Source: a virus
DNA length: 30,809 nucleotides
Strand: one strand, 5' to 3'
IMG/VR virus record: IMGVR_UViG_3300020428_000053
Span: 1 to 30,809 of that record
Part shown: positions 16,560 to 23,032 of the stretch, one piece after another
Numbering within the stretch: the first letter of the stretch is position 1
How the letters are laid out: each line of letters begins with the position of its first letter
The notes under the pieces: generated by a model
Databases searched by the model: none
What the model saw: only the letters and a program-made list of their open reading frames with translations
What the model was told of the DNA's origin: nothing
Made by a program: the position numbers and the translations under genes

Positions 16560-18113
16560 CTACATCCGTGACCATAGACCTTCTCTTCTCGCTTTTGGTC
16601 GTCGACGAAATACATCAAATTCAGGTTTAGCATTAAAGGATCGCAATGGTTTATTGTTTCCAATGATTGATCTTCCTTCTCCAGCACCAAGCATTAAGTA
16701 TTGTAGTGCATCGTGAATATGAGAATACATATTCTTATCAGGTTTGTCTGCGAATCTTTCTCCTGATACTTGTAATCTTCTATACTGATATCCACCCTCA
16801 AAGCCTTTAATGATTTGACGACAACGATAGTCAACTAAAAACCCTGATACACCTTCAACCATCTTCATTAAAGATTTATTAACAGCTTCTATTCTAAGAG
16901 ATACATCATTAGATGGTGCTGGTATTGCTCTTAGTCCAGCACCTCTAAGTATTTGAAATGGTGTGCTTTCATCTGTTTGCGCCCTGAAGTCACCACTTGG
17001 ATCACCATATATTAATGCATCACAGTTTACATATTTAGTTGCAATCTCTTCTCTAAGTAATTCAGAGAACCTTACAATACCCATATCAAAAGCTACAATC
17101 TCTGATTGTATTAACCAACGACCTCTTACCTTTTGTGCAAAAACTCCAGCTGGGGTAAGTCCAAAGTCTAATCCTATGTAAACTGGTTGACCATCTGCTA
17201 CTGGTATTTCTTCTTTTGATGTATGAGTTTCTCCTACAAACATAGGATATATAGGTTTACCATCTACGATTGAACCTAGTTTGTTCATTACATACACATC
17301 AATCCAAGACTTTGTTTTACCTTTGACAGTATTCTCATAGTAAGTACCTAAGAGATTCTTTTTGTTTTCAGCTTTGTCATTTGATACATAATTTTCGACG
17401 TCGCCATCTTCATTCTTTTTTTCCAGCATACCTGATGGCTGAGTATAGAAAAACCAGTTATCAGGTTTGACAAGCATCTTGATTTCTTCTTTGGGAATAT
17501 GATCTGGTACTGGAACTTCACCAGACATTATCGGCCACCAATGATCTTCTTCAGGTGCGTTAGTATCACAGATTATACCACTCCAGCTTGGACCACCTTC
17601 ACGCATTGAAGGAAATCTTCCAACTCTCATAGTACACGCATCTATTATTGACTTGGGTATTTCTCTTGCTTCGTTAACCCAAATACCAGTAAGTTCAAGT
17701 GACAATAGTTTCTTTACATCTTCAGGTCTATCAAGTGCTAGGAATATTACTTCAAGTTCCATATCTCCTTTGCTTATAAGATGAGTATATGGAACTTCCC
17801 ATCTAAACTTTCCCCAAGTATTTTCTGGAAACCAGTCTAGCCAGGTCTTGATTGTTGTGGTTCTAAGCTGGGGATTGGTATTTCTAATAATCGCCCATCT
17901 CGAACGACGAATACCTTTGTCATTTTTCTTTTGTGCCAACGCTCTTCTAAAGACCTCGACACAACACGCCACCGACTTTCCACTACCAACTGGACCACGC
18001 AGTCCTCTAAAGAATGAGTCATCTCTCATAAACTCCTTTAATACTCTGCCGTCAGGTTTATATTTAAATGTTGTCAATGTTGTTATCTTTTCCAGCTTTG
18101 AGTAGTTGTTCAA
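16560..18113 (-). CDS. terL: Terminase large subunit
   Basis: A 517-aa ATP-driven DNA packaging motor with nuclease. Walker A GPVGSGKS is at residues 40-47, and a Walker B region (TGIWVNEAREI) ends in the catalytic Glu near 148. The C-terminal RNase H-like nuclease shows acidic residues Asp316 (YIGLDFGLT), Asp371 (YGDPSGDF) and Asp468 (HIHDALQYL). Length is typical. The start is uncertain: TTG at 18113 is the longest frame, TTG at 18077 (LTTFKYKPDG) and ATG at 18029 are alternatives; the last would cut close to the Walker A. The longest form overlaps the upstream 64-aa gene by 50 nt. The partner small subunit is at 20386-20772. Confidence 0.95.
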   Translation of the reverse strand: MNNYSKLEKITTLTTFKYKPDGRVLKEFMRDDSFFRGLRGPVGSGKSVACCVEVFRRALAQKKNDKGIRRSRWAIIRNTNPQLRTTTIKTWLDWFPENTWGKFRWEVPYTHLISKGDMELEVIFLALDRPEDVKKLLSLELTGIWVNEAREIPKSIIDACTMRVGRFPSMREGGPSWSGIICDTNAPEEDHWWPIMSGEVPVPDHIPKEEIKMLVKPDNWFFYTQPSGMLEKKNEDGDVENYVSNDKAENKKNLLGTYYENTVKGKTKSWIDVYVMNKLGSIVDGKPIYPMFVGETHTSKEEIPVADGQPVYIGLDFGLTPAGVFAQKVRGRWLIQSEIVAFDMGIVRFSELLREEIATKYVNCDALIYGDPSGDFRAQTDESTPFQILRGAGLRAIPAPSNDVSLRIEAVNKSLMKMVEGVSGFLVDYRCRQIIKGFEGGYQYRRLQVSGERFADKPDKNMYSHIHDALQYLMLGAGEGRSIIGNNKPLRSFNAKPEFDVFRRRPKARREGLWSRM

Positions 18114-18258
18114 CTGTAGCTGGACCTATTGTTGCTATCAATTTATCAGCTTCCCTATCAGACTTATTCTCATTAGGAACATACTGTAGGTGAACTTTCT
18201 TTACAATAGTTCTAAGTAATCTTCTCTCTTCAGGCTTTAAAATGTGTAAGAAACTCAT
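18064..18258 (-). CDS. Small protein overlapping terminase (64 aa)
   Basis: A 64-aa protein starting at ATG 18258 (MSFLHILKPEERRLLRTIVK), which overlaps the upstream stop as ATGA. Helical and basic in the first half, with the C-terminal part (ADKLIATIGPATVEQLLK) resembling a small helical bundle. It overlaps the large terminase start. No function recognised. An upstream in-frame extension into the preceding gene has no start signal and is not favoured. Confidence 0.6.
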   Translation of the reverse strand: MSFLHILKPEERRLLRTIVKKVHLQYVPNENKSDREADKLIATIGPATVEQLLKAGKDNNIDNI

Positions 18259-18737
18259 AGTTCTCCAGTTCTTTTTAAATAAAATAAATATCCAATATAC
18301 ATTATTACACCACCAAGTATTGTACAAAGCAAAATTATTCCAACAATATTTATAACTCTAGAACGAAACTCAGCTTGAGCATACATCTGTTCTTGTCTTT
18401 GCTTTCTAATTTTCGTTTGCATCTTTAATAGATCAGCCCAAGCATTAGGTCCGTGAACCATATTTATCCAACTGCGTAGCTCATCTTCCATTGCTTCTGC
18501 TTTTTTTTTCGCAGCAAATGCATCCATTGCTTCTTGTTCAACACTTGATCCAGCAAATAATTTCTTAAACAGAGGTGGATTCTTTGACATCTTCTCTGCT
18601 TGGTTGATATCAGAGACAGCACCCATCCATCTTCCGATATCACTATACATAGATTCCACATCTCTCGACGCTTGAAATCCTCGTTTTATAACATTGAAAG
18701 CAGTACTTGCCGTCGCCAGAGCAGTTATCGGATCCAC
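18255..18737 (-). CDS. Unknown protein with C-terminal membrane segment
   Basis: A 160-aa protein. The start (GTG at 18737, GGGA six nt upstream) gives MDPITALATASTAFNVIKRG, an N-terminal pattern seen in unassigned proteins beside the terminase genes of podoviruses. Residues about 60-125 are charged helices. Residues about 128-152 form one hydrophobic membrane-spanning segment (VGIILLCTILGGVIMYIGYL), followed by a basic end (LKRTGEL). The topology of a long soluble N-terminal part and one membrane anchor does not fit a classical holin. Role unknown. Confidence 0.65.
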   Translation of the reverse strand: MDPITALATASTAFNVIKRGFQASRDVESMYSDIGRWMGAVSDINQAEKMSKNPPLFKKLFAGSSVEQEAMDAFAAKKKAEAMEDELRSWINMVHGPNAWADLLKMQTKIRKQRQEQMYAQAEFRSRVINIVGIILLCTILGGVIMYIGYLFYLKRTGEL

Positions 18738-18739
18738 AA

Positions 18740-19594
18740 TTATCCCAGCAGTGATCTTATCTGTGACATTATTCCAGTAAATCCACTACCTTGTCTTTTC
18801 TTTCTTCTCTTAGAAAGCTCAGTAAGTAGAGTATTTTGTACTGGTTTTTTTGTAAGCAAATCAAGTTTTGTTTCTTGTGGATTATTTAGATTGTTTACAA
18901 CTTCAGCATTATTAGATGTAATCTTTTGTCGTGTACTAAATAACTTTGTCTGAGACATATCAGGTGTTGCCTGAAGTAAGGTTACACGTTGTGTTGGACT
19001 ACTTCTCGAGTCAACAACTTTTACAGATGATGGATTAGTTATAGCACTCATTCTTGTGTCACGACCAGCTAGTGTTGAACCAGTAATTGGGTCTTTATAA
19101 ATAGTGCCACCCTTTATTGTACCACCTTTAATTGTAAACTTAGTCGGATTCTTTGGCTTAGAAAGTGGAGGTGACATCTTAGATTTTGTCGTCGTCTTAA
19201 CAGCATTGTTTTGTTTCTGTTGCGTAAGAAATTTATCACCAGCTTTAATTGTTGCTTGAATATCAGATGGGTCTTGTATCTGCCTACCAAGTTGATTGGC
19301 TGTCATACCACTTTTAACTACTACAGGTTTTGATCTTGTCGGTGTATTCTTTGCTTGGTTAGCTACTTGCTTTTTTTTCTTTTCAGCATCAGCTTTTGCT
19401 TTTGCTCTTGCATCTGCTTGAGCTTTTAACCTTGCTTGTTCTGCTTGTTTTTCTCTTTGCTCTCTTGCTTTTCTATCTCTTTCTTTTTGTTTTCTGTCAG
19501 CTTCTCTTTGTTGAAGTTTTCTTTGTTGTTCTTCATCAGATTTACTTTCTCGATCTGGTCTACCACCACCACCAGTATTACTATGAAATGGCAT
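18740..19594 (-). CDS. Low-complexity protein with basic coiled coil (unknown)
   Basis: A 284-aa protein. Residues about 15-80 are almost only Lys, Arg, Glu, Gln and Ala (for example RKAREQREKQAEQARLKAQ), predicting a long charged helix or coiled coil. The remaining part is Ser/Thr/Lys-rich and probably flexible, ending SGFTGIMSQIRSLLG. GGGAGA lies before the ATG at 19594. It lies between two other unassigned genes in the start of the late operon. No function can be assigned. Confidence 0.62.
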   Translation of the reverse strand: MPFHSNTGGGGRPDRESKSDEEQQRKLQQREADRKQKERDRKAREQREKQAEQARLKAQADARAKAKADAEKKKKQVANQAKNTPTRSKPVVVKSGMTANQLGRQIQDPSDIQATIKAGDKFLTQQKQNNAVKTTTKSKMSPPLSKPKNPTKFTIKGGTIKGGTIYKDPITGSTLAGRDTRMSAITNPSSVKVVDSRSSPTQRVTLLQATPDMSQTKLFSTRQKITSNNAEVVNNLNNPQETKLDLLTKKPVQNTLLTELSKRRKKRQGSGFTGIMSQIRSLLG

Positions 19595-19595
19595 A

Positions 19596-20264
19596 TTAGT
19601 TCTCCCTATTTTTTGTTGATGTACTCTTTGGCTTTGAAGGTAAGCCAGCTAAAACTGAGTTTGTAAGTTTAGATTGTCTTACAGATTGTCCTTCACCTAT
19701 GTTCCAATCAATAGCTAAACTATTACTTGTCGTTGGGTCTAAAGGACTTCTATCTTCATTCTCAGGAAGTAGAATACCACCAAGCATCCTTGCTGGTTCA
19801 TATAATCTCCCACCCTCACCAGTGCCAGTAAATAAATTATATGCTAACTGTAATGCAACATCTGTGTAGCCAACATTTACTTTCTTTGAATCTTCTGTCA
19901 GTACACCATCATCTGTGTCAACAAACTTCTTTCTTGGATGAAAGTCATAAGTGTCTATAACATTATAACCATCTGCTGTCCGTCTTACACCAAAGCCACC
20001 AAGTATAGTCTTGAGTTGTTTAGATGGACCTTCTTTATTATCTTCAAAGATAGACTTAGTTTGAAAAAATTTATTTATATGCTCGTATGTAAACTGCTTA
20101 TATGTTCCCTCGTCGACGTCGCCCATTTGATCATCAAGAAATGATTGAAGTGCATCTTGGGTGTCCTGGCTTAATGCACTCATCTTGAGTTCATCACTAT
20201 CCATAAACTCAGGGAGAAATGCATTGGTTATAGCTTTTAAAAATACTTTAGTATTATCTTTCAT
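19596..20264 (-). CDS. Unknown late protein (222 aa)
   Basis: A 222-aa protein with an N-terminal helical acidic part (residues 1-70) and a central block GGFGVRRTADGYNVIDTYDFH. This central block resembles segments in uncharacterised phage proteins near packaging genes. The C-terminal 40 residues are Ser/Lys/Pro-rich and flexible. It is the first gene after the small terminase gap and has a putative late promoter 45 nt before its ATG. Function unknown. Confidence 0.62.
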   Translation of the reverse strand: MKDNTKVFLKAITNAFLPEFMDSDELKMSALSQDTQDALQSFLDDQMGDVDEGTYKQFTYEHINKFFQTKSIFEDNKEGPSKQLKTILGGFGVRRTADGYNVIDTYDFHPRKKFVDTDDGVLTEDSKKVNVGYTDVALQLAYNLFTGTGEGGRLYEPARMLGGILLPENEDRSPLDPTTSNSLAIDWNIGEGQSVRQSKLTNSVLAGLPSKPKSTSTKNREN

Positions 20265-20298
20265 ACTCTAGCTTATAAAGGAAAAAAATTATAGTAAG

Positions 20299-20309
20299 CA
20301 ACGCACAAA
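20299..20309 (-). promoter_or_regulatory. Putative late promoter element D
   Basis: The minus strand reads TTTGTGCGTTG, followed nine nt after TTGTGC by TATAAT, the bacterial -10 consensus. It lies in the gap between the small terminase gene and the 222-aa gene, 45 nt before that ATG. Three related copies are at 2828, 12431 and 16501. This copy has the best -10 match. Confidence 0.55.
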
Positions 20310-20342
20310 CCGAACCTTTGTGAAATAAATGCGAGTGAGGGA

Positions 20343-20366
20343 GGAGTAACAGTAACAGTACAACGT
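20343..20366 (+). repeat. Repeat GGAGTAACAG...ACAACGT, copy 1
   Basis: The plus strand has GGAGTAACAG, seven nt, then ACAACGT, in the gap just downstream of the small terminase gene. A second copy with a ten-nt middle lies at 22341-22367, also non-coding and in the same orientation. The purpose is unknown; a packaging, replication or transcription signal is possible. Followed by a run of six T and six C on the plus strand. Confidence 0.45.
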
Positions 20367-20385
20367 TTTTTAACCCCCCTACCTA

Positions 20386-20772
20386 CTAAGTAAGGTCTAT
20401 CTGTACTTTAATCTCACCAGCGTGCAGATGCATATGTTTATCTGGTGCTTTGAATCCAGCTCTATCAAGGATATCTTTACTGGCTTCTAGTTGTACGTAC
20501 TCACTCTTAGCACCACTGGCTAGTTTCACAAGCTTTGCGCTAGCAAGCGTAGCATTAACGCCCAAACTCTCTGTTATCCTTTTCATCATATACTCTTGCA
20601 CGTGAGACAGTCGCAAAGCTTTGCTAGCCGTGACTCTTCCAGACTCACCACTAGCATAGCCAGCTTCTTGACTGGCTTTTGCTATACTACAACCTTCTGC
20701 TACGAGTGTATCAACTAAAAGCATTTGTTTCTTTGTCAAAGGTCGACGACCATTGTCTAAAACTGAACTCAT
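20386..20772 (-). CDS. terS: Terminase small subunit
   Basis: A 128-aa protein of the terminase small subunit family with the N-terminal pattern RPLTKKQMLLVDTLVAEGCS, the helix-turn-helix region CSIAKASQEAGYAS (residues about 28-41), and a later conserved helical part (ASKALRLSHVQEYMMKR). It recognises viral DNA to start packaging and regulates the large subunit. It is the first gene of the leftward block, separated from the large subunit by four genes. Good purine-rich sequence (AGGGGG) precedes the ATG at 20772. Confidence 0.85.
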   Translation of the reverse strand: MSSVLDNGRRPLTKKQMLLVDTLVAEGCSIAKASQEAGYASGESGRVTASKALRLSHVQEYMMKRITESLGVNATLASAKLVKLASGAKSEYVQLEASKDILDRAGFKAPDKHMHLHAGEIKVQIDLT

Positions 20773-20820
20773 AACAACCCCCTAGTCCCCCTTCTATTGC
20801 ATCCATATATGCTTTGTCAA

Positions 20821-20835
20821 CATACAAATTGTATG
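20821..20835. promoter_or_regulatory. Operator-like palindrome upstream of terS
   Basis: CATACAA-A-TTGTATG is a perfect 7-bp inverted repeat around one central base, about 50 nt upstream of the terS ATG. On the minus strand it is followed by TTGACA and TATAT-like sequence. A DNA-binding protein site controlling leftward transcription is a reasonable guess; the helix-turn-helix proteins at 24804 and 24958 are candidates. Confidence 0.4.
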
Positions 20836-20839
20836 CTTG

Positions 20840-20855
20840 GCGTGCTAAGGCACGC
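20840..20855. other. Hairpin GCGTGC-TAAG-GCACGC
   Basis: A perfect 6-bp G+C-rich stem with a four-nt loop, five nt from the operator-like palindrome in the leader of the leftward block. It could be an RNA hairpin in the terS leader or part of an operator. No T-run follows on either side, so a terminator is unlikely. Confidence 0.45.
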
Positions 20856-20867
20856 TAGCTTTGTTAT

Positions 20868-21458
20868 TGGTTGCTAAGCCTAACCAAAGTTGCGTCATTT
20901 CAAACAGAGCCACCTCTAAGGCAGACTAGGTTTGTGACTCAACCTTTGCATAAATATCGTCTACTTCCATACTTGTTCTAAAAGAACTAGATGACTTTGA
21001 TTCCTCGTACACCAATCTTTACCAACTAGAGGTTCTTAAAGTCTTTACTATCAGTGGTGTTTGACAGAAAGAAGTTCATCTTTCTGACCCTGAAACTTCG
21101 GTAAGCATAGAAATCTGAGGATGACTAACATCTTGTCCACAGCATATCTCACGAAGGAGTTTGACACTAACCTCAGAAATCTGACCAGTCTAACATTCTA
21201 TACTGTCACCATAAGTTTACCAAGCGTAAGACTCTATCTATCAATTCTCTAAGATATAAGTGAAACTTCCACAATGCTAGTTTTTTAGTACTAAAAGACA
21301 TACTAAAACCATAACGACGAATTTTAATTCTGCTAAGTTCTAAAAGATTTCGTGCCATTTCTAGTCACAATGTAGTCTCCTAGAAAAAAGTTCAAGCCAC
21401 GACGCTTTTGCAAGGATCGTGCTGACAACCTCACATAAAAATGACCCCCATACAAGTT
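20868..21458 (-). repeat. Left arm of a long imperfect inverted repeat
   Basis: Read on the minus strand, this stretch aligns along its length with the plus strand from about 21480 to 22115. Matching blocks include the hairpin arm AACTTGTATGGGGGT, the leader with GCAAAAGC(G/A)TCG, the ribosome binding site and start, TATCTTAGAGAAT, TCAAAGTCATCTAGTTCT (18 of 18), the stop region with CACAAACC, AGAGGTGG, TTGAAATG and GCTTA(G/T)CAACCA. Identity is roughly 70 percent by eye, with several short insertions and deletions. Confidence 0.85.
20939..21368 (-). pseudogene. Decayed inverted copy of the 138-aa early gene
   Basis: The minus strand from 21382 reads TAGGAGACTACATTGTGACTA, compared with TAGGAGACTATATTATGACTA at the start of the intact gene at 21625. 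Translation from the GTG at 21368 gives VTRNGTKSFRT and then a stop; the intact protein starts MTRNTTKSKT. Small insertions and deletions disrupt every frame after that, although the nucleotide match continues to the stop-codon region at about 20939 (430 nt against 417 nt). The intrinsic terminator that follows the intact gene is not kept here: the 5' arm AGAGGTGG survives but the 3' arm is replaced. A leftward transcript from the central region would carry this sequence as a long untranslated leader of terS. Confidence 0.8.
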
Positions 21459-21494
21459 TGTCCGTACCACCCATTGCCTAACTTGTATGGGGGT
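21444..21494. repeat. Perfect 15-bp inverted repeat at the axis of the large repeat
   Basis: 21444-21458 (ACCCCCATACAAGTT) and 21480-21494 (AACTTGTATGGGGGT) are exact reverse complements with a 21-nt loop. They are the innermost matched segments of the 1.2-kb inverted repeat. On the minus strand the hairpin is followed by TCATTTTTATG, a weak T-run. It may act as a cruciform, a transcription barrier between the divergent blocks or a replication signal. The function is not determined. Confidence 0.75.
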
Positions 21495-21503
21495 TGATGT
21501 TAT

Positions 21504-21541
21504 CTACGCATTAGATTAATGACTGACGTCATTATGCGTAG
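21504..21541. promoter_or_regulatory. Palindromic element upstream of the first rightward gene
   Basis: CTACGCAT (21504-21511) and ATGCGTAG (21534-21541) pair perfectly, with an inner stem AATGAC/GTCATT and loop TGAC, and one six-nt bulge. It contains the palindrome TGACGTCA. It lies about 90 nt before the 138-aa gene in a segment absent from the decayed copy. It may be an operator or promoter element for early transcription. Confidence 0.5.
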
Positions 21542-21581
21542 TAGCTTATCGTCTATCATTGTTTATGTAAGGATGACATCA

Positions 21582-21597
21582 CGATGCAAAAGCATCG
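21582..21597 (+). other. 5' leader hairpin of the 138-aa gene
   Basis: CGATGC-AAAA-GCATCG is a perfect 6-bp stem with a four-nt loop, ending 15 nt before the ribosome binding site AGGAGA. Hairpins at this place often protect or regulate early phage mRNAs. The corresponding part of the decayed copy keeps GCAAAAGC but only a partial stem. Confidence 0.5.
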
Positions 21598-21624
21598 CAA
21601 CTTAAACTTTTAGGAGACTATATT

Positions 21625-22041
21625 ATGACTAGAAATACCACAAAATCTAAGACCTTAGTAGAATTAAAATTAGCCGTTATTAACTACCATTCTGGAGATT
21701 CACTAACATATCTTAGAGAATCAATAGCTAGAGACGCTTGCTACACTTCTGCTAACAGCATACAATATAAGTCTGATCAAATTTCTGAGAACAGAGTCAA
21801 ACTTGCAGACCTTCGTGAGACATACTCTGGACAAGAAGTCATCCACGTTCAGATGTCTAAGCTAACCTTCGTAATTCAGGCTCAGAAAGCTGAACTTGAA
21901 GAGCTTTCTGACAGACACCAAGCTGATACCAAAGCCTTCAAGAAATTAGTTGGCAAAGATTGGACTCCAAATTCAAAGTCATCTAGTTCTAAGAACAAGT
22001 TAATGGAACTAGACGAGATTGACGCTTTAATTAAAGGTTAA
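21625..22041 (+). CDS. Unknown early protein with inverted decayed duplicate
   Basis: A 138-aa protein, Ser/Lys/Glu-rich and mainly helical, with probable coiled coil around residues 55-115 (VQMSKLTFVIQAQKAELEEL) and a Ser-rich linker (PNSKSSSSKNK) before a final helix (LMELDEIDALI). The ATG follows AGGAGACTATATT. It is the first gene of the rightward block, with a structured leader and its own intrinsic terminator 20 nt after the stop, so it is probably expressed alone, early and strongly. First genes of this type in podoviruses often act against host defence or metabolism, but no family is recognised. A broken copy faces it at 20939-21368. Confidence 0.8.
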   Translation: MTRNTTKSKTLVELKLAVINYHSGDSLTYLRESIARDACYTSANSIQYKSDQISENRVKLADLRETYSGQEVIHVQMSKLTFVIQAQKAELEELSDRHQADTKAFKKLVGKDWTPNSKSSSSKNKLMELDEIDALIKG

Positions 22042-22061
22042 TCCACAAACCAATTCTCCCT

Positions 22062-22092
22062 AAGAGGTGGTTGAAATGCCACCTCTTTTTTT
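22062..22092 (+). terminator. Intrinsic terminator after the 138-aa gene
   Basis: AAGAGGTGG and CCACCTCTT pair perfectly (nine bp) around the loop TTGAAATG, followed directly by a run of seven T. This is a classic rho-independent terminator, 20 nt after the TAA. Confidence 0.9.
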
Positions 22093-22133
22093 ATGCTTAT
22101 CAACCACCGATTGTTTATATATAGGAGTATCAT

Positions 22134-22313
22134 ATGTTTGAAATTATAATCACATTGAAAGATGGTCGTCGTCAAAAACTATCTTCAAAATATTATTACT
22201 TTGGTCACGCTGTTAGACGAATGGACTACTACAAAAAATATCTAGCAACTAAATCAAGATATTACCAATCTAAAATTAAATATATCGACATCAAATTCAA
22301 CTATCAATACTGA
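22134..22313 (+). CDS. Small basic Tyr-rich protein (59 aa)
   Basis: A 59-aa ORF: MFEIIITLKDGRRQKLSSKY followed by a Tyr/Lys-rich helix (RRMDYYKKYLATKSRYYQSK) and ending FNYQY. The start ATG has AGGAG nine nt upstream. Basic with ten Tyr, and no recognised family. It begins after the intrinsic terminator, so it needs its own promoter or read-through. A small hairpin includes its stop codon. Confidence 0.65.
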   Translation: MFEIIITLKDGRRQKLSSKYYYFGHAVRRMDYYKKYLATKSRYYQSKIKYIDIKFNYQY

Positions 22314-22319
22314 TATTGA
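22304..22319 (+). other. Hairpin with stop codon in the loop
   Basis: TCAATA-CTGA-TATTGA is a 6-bp stem whose loop contains the TGA of the 59-aa gene. It is one of several early-region hairpins at stop codons (also 23898, 25941 and 28010). Weak on its own because the stem is A+T-rich. Confidence 0.35.
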
Positions 22320-22340
22320 AAACTGCAAACGACGTGGCGT

Positions 22341-22367
22341 GGAGTAACAGCAGTAGCTATACAACGT
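22341..22367 (+). repeat. Repeat GGAGTAACAG...ACAACGT, copy 2
   Basis: GGAGTAACAG, ten nt, then ACAACGT, in the non-coding gap between two early genes, in the same orientation as the copy at 20343-20366. It is followed by CGTCGTCATTATC. The shared outer parts are 10 and 7 nt identical. Confidence 0.45.
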
Positions 22368-22406
22368 CGTCGTCATTATCATTAACAATTAACTTGGAGA
22401 AAAATT

Positions 22407-22604
22407 ATGACAGAAGAAAAAACACTAGATGATTTTACAATCTATATAATGTATTGCCACGATATGAATGATCTTAACTTTGATACAATGACAATAGAGA
22501 GATACATTCGATTATTAAATCTTGGTAAGTTTGAAGAAACCAAATACATAATCTTGCGTGATGTTGAAGTAGCAAGAGCAATGAGTAGGATGAACAAGTC
22601 GTGA
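22407..22604 (+). CDS. Unknown small protein (65 aa)
   Basis: A 65-aa acidic, Met-rich protein (MTEEKTLDDFTIYIMYCHDM, then a helix IERYIRLLNLGKFEETKY). The ATG follows TTGGAG at proper distance. Its TGA overlaps the GTG start of the next gene (GTGA), so the two are probably coupled. No family recognised. Confidence 0.6.
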   Translation: MTEEKTLDDFTIYIMYCHDMNDLNFDTMTIERYIRLLNLGKFEETKYIILRDVEVARAMSRMNKS

Positions 22605-23032
22605 GTAGGATGGGTCAAATCAAACTAGCTGGATGGTTAAGTATTCCATTATGTATTGCTATTATATATGTAATACAAACTCATCCACTTATGTTTCCTT
22701 ATCCTGGCATATGGCAAATTGTAGTAGCTGGGATAACTCTCAATACATTTATTCATTTAACAATCACACTTCCAAGATGGGAGAAAGATTCAATAGCAAA
22801 CTTAGAAGCTAAAGAACGTAAAGCATATATGAACAATGAATACACAGTAGGTATAGTTTGGGGTCACGATCCTGATTCATACCAAGAGTATTCATTCTTT
22901 TCAGCTAAAGAAAAGGTTGCATTTTTAGATGGAGTTGAAGAAGGATGTGGATATTTATCTTGTGAATTTATAGGCGACATCTATGGTTGCTCAACATTAG
23001 AACAATATATTGAGGAGAATGATTATGAGTAA
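22601..23032 (+). CDS. Two-segment membrane protein, unknown function
   Basis: A 143-aa protein starting at GTG 22601. Two hydrophobic segments (residues about 8-25, LAGWLSIPLCIAIIYVI, and 36-57, GIWQIVVAGITLNTFIHLTI) probably span the inner membrane, with a soluble C-terminal domain. The latter has the pattern SFFSAKEKVAFLDGVEEGCGY, similar to short domains encoded next to ArdC genes in phages. It overlaps the ardC start by eight nt. Role unknown. Confidence 0.62.
   Translation: MSRMGQIKLAGWLSIPLCIAIIYVIQTHPLMFPYPGIWQIVVAGITLNTFIHLTITLPRWEKDSIANLEAKERKAYMNNEYTVGIVWGHDPDSYQEYSFFSAKEKVAFLDGVEEGCGYLSCEFIGDIYGCSTLEQYIEENDYE

Larger units (their letters stand above)
21480..22115 (+). repeat. Right arm of the long imperfect inverted repeat
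   Basis: This arm carries the intact 138-aa gene, its leader and its terminator. Compared with the left arm, it has an extra segment of about 65 nt (around 21495-21560) containing a structured palindrome and the likely rightward promoter. Outward similarity fades after about 22115. The start region 21613-21636, the block 21709-21721 and 21973-21990 are the clearest matches. Confidence 0.85.

Noticed and set aside
21381-21402. tRNA-like T-loop GTTCAAGCC in the intergenic region
   Set aside because: The flanking five-base stems do not pair and no acceptor or anticodon arm fits; the sequence is the leader of the decayed gene copy.
20939-22041. Template/variable repeat pair of a diversity-generating retroelement
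   Set aside because: The copies are inverted, differ at all base types with insertions and deletions, and no reverse transcriptase gene is present.
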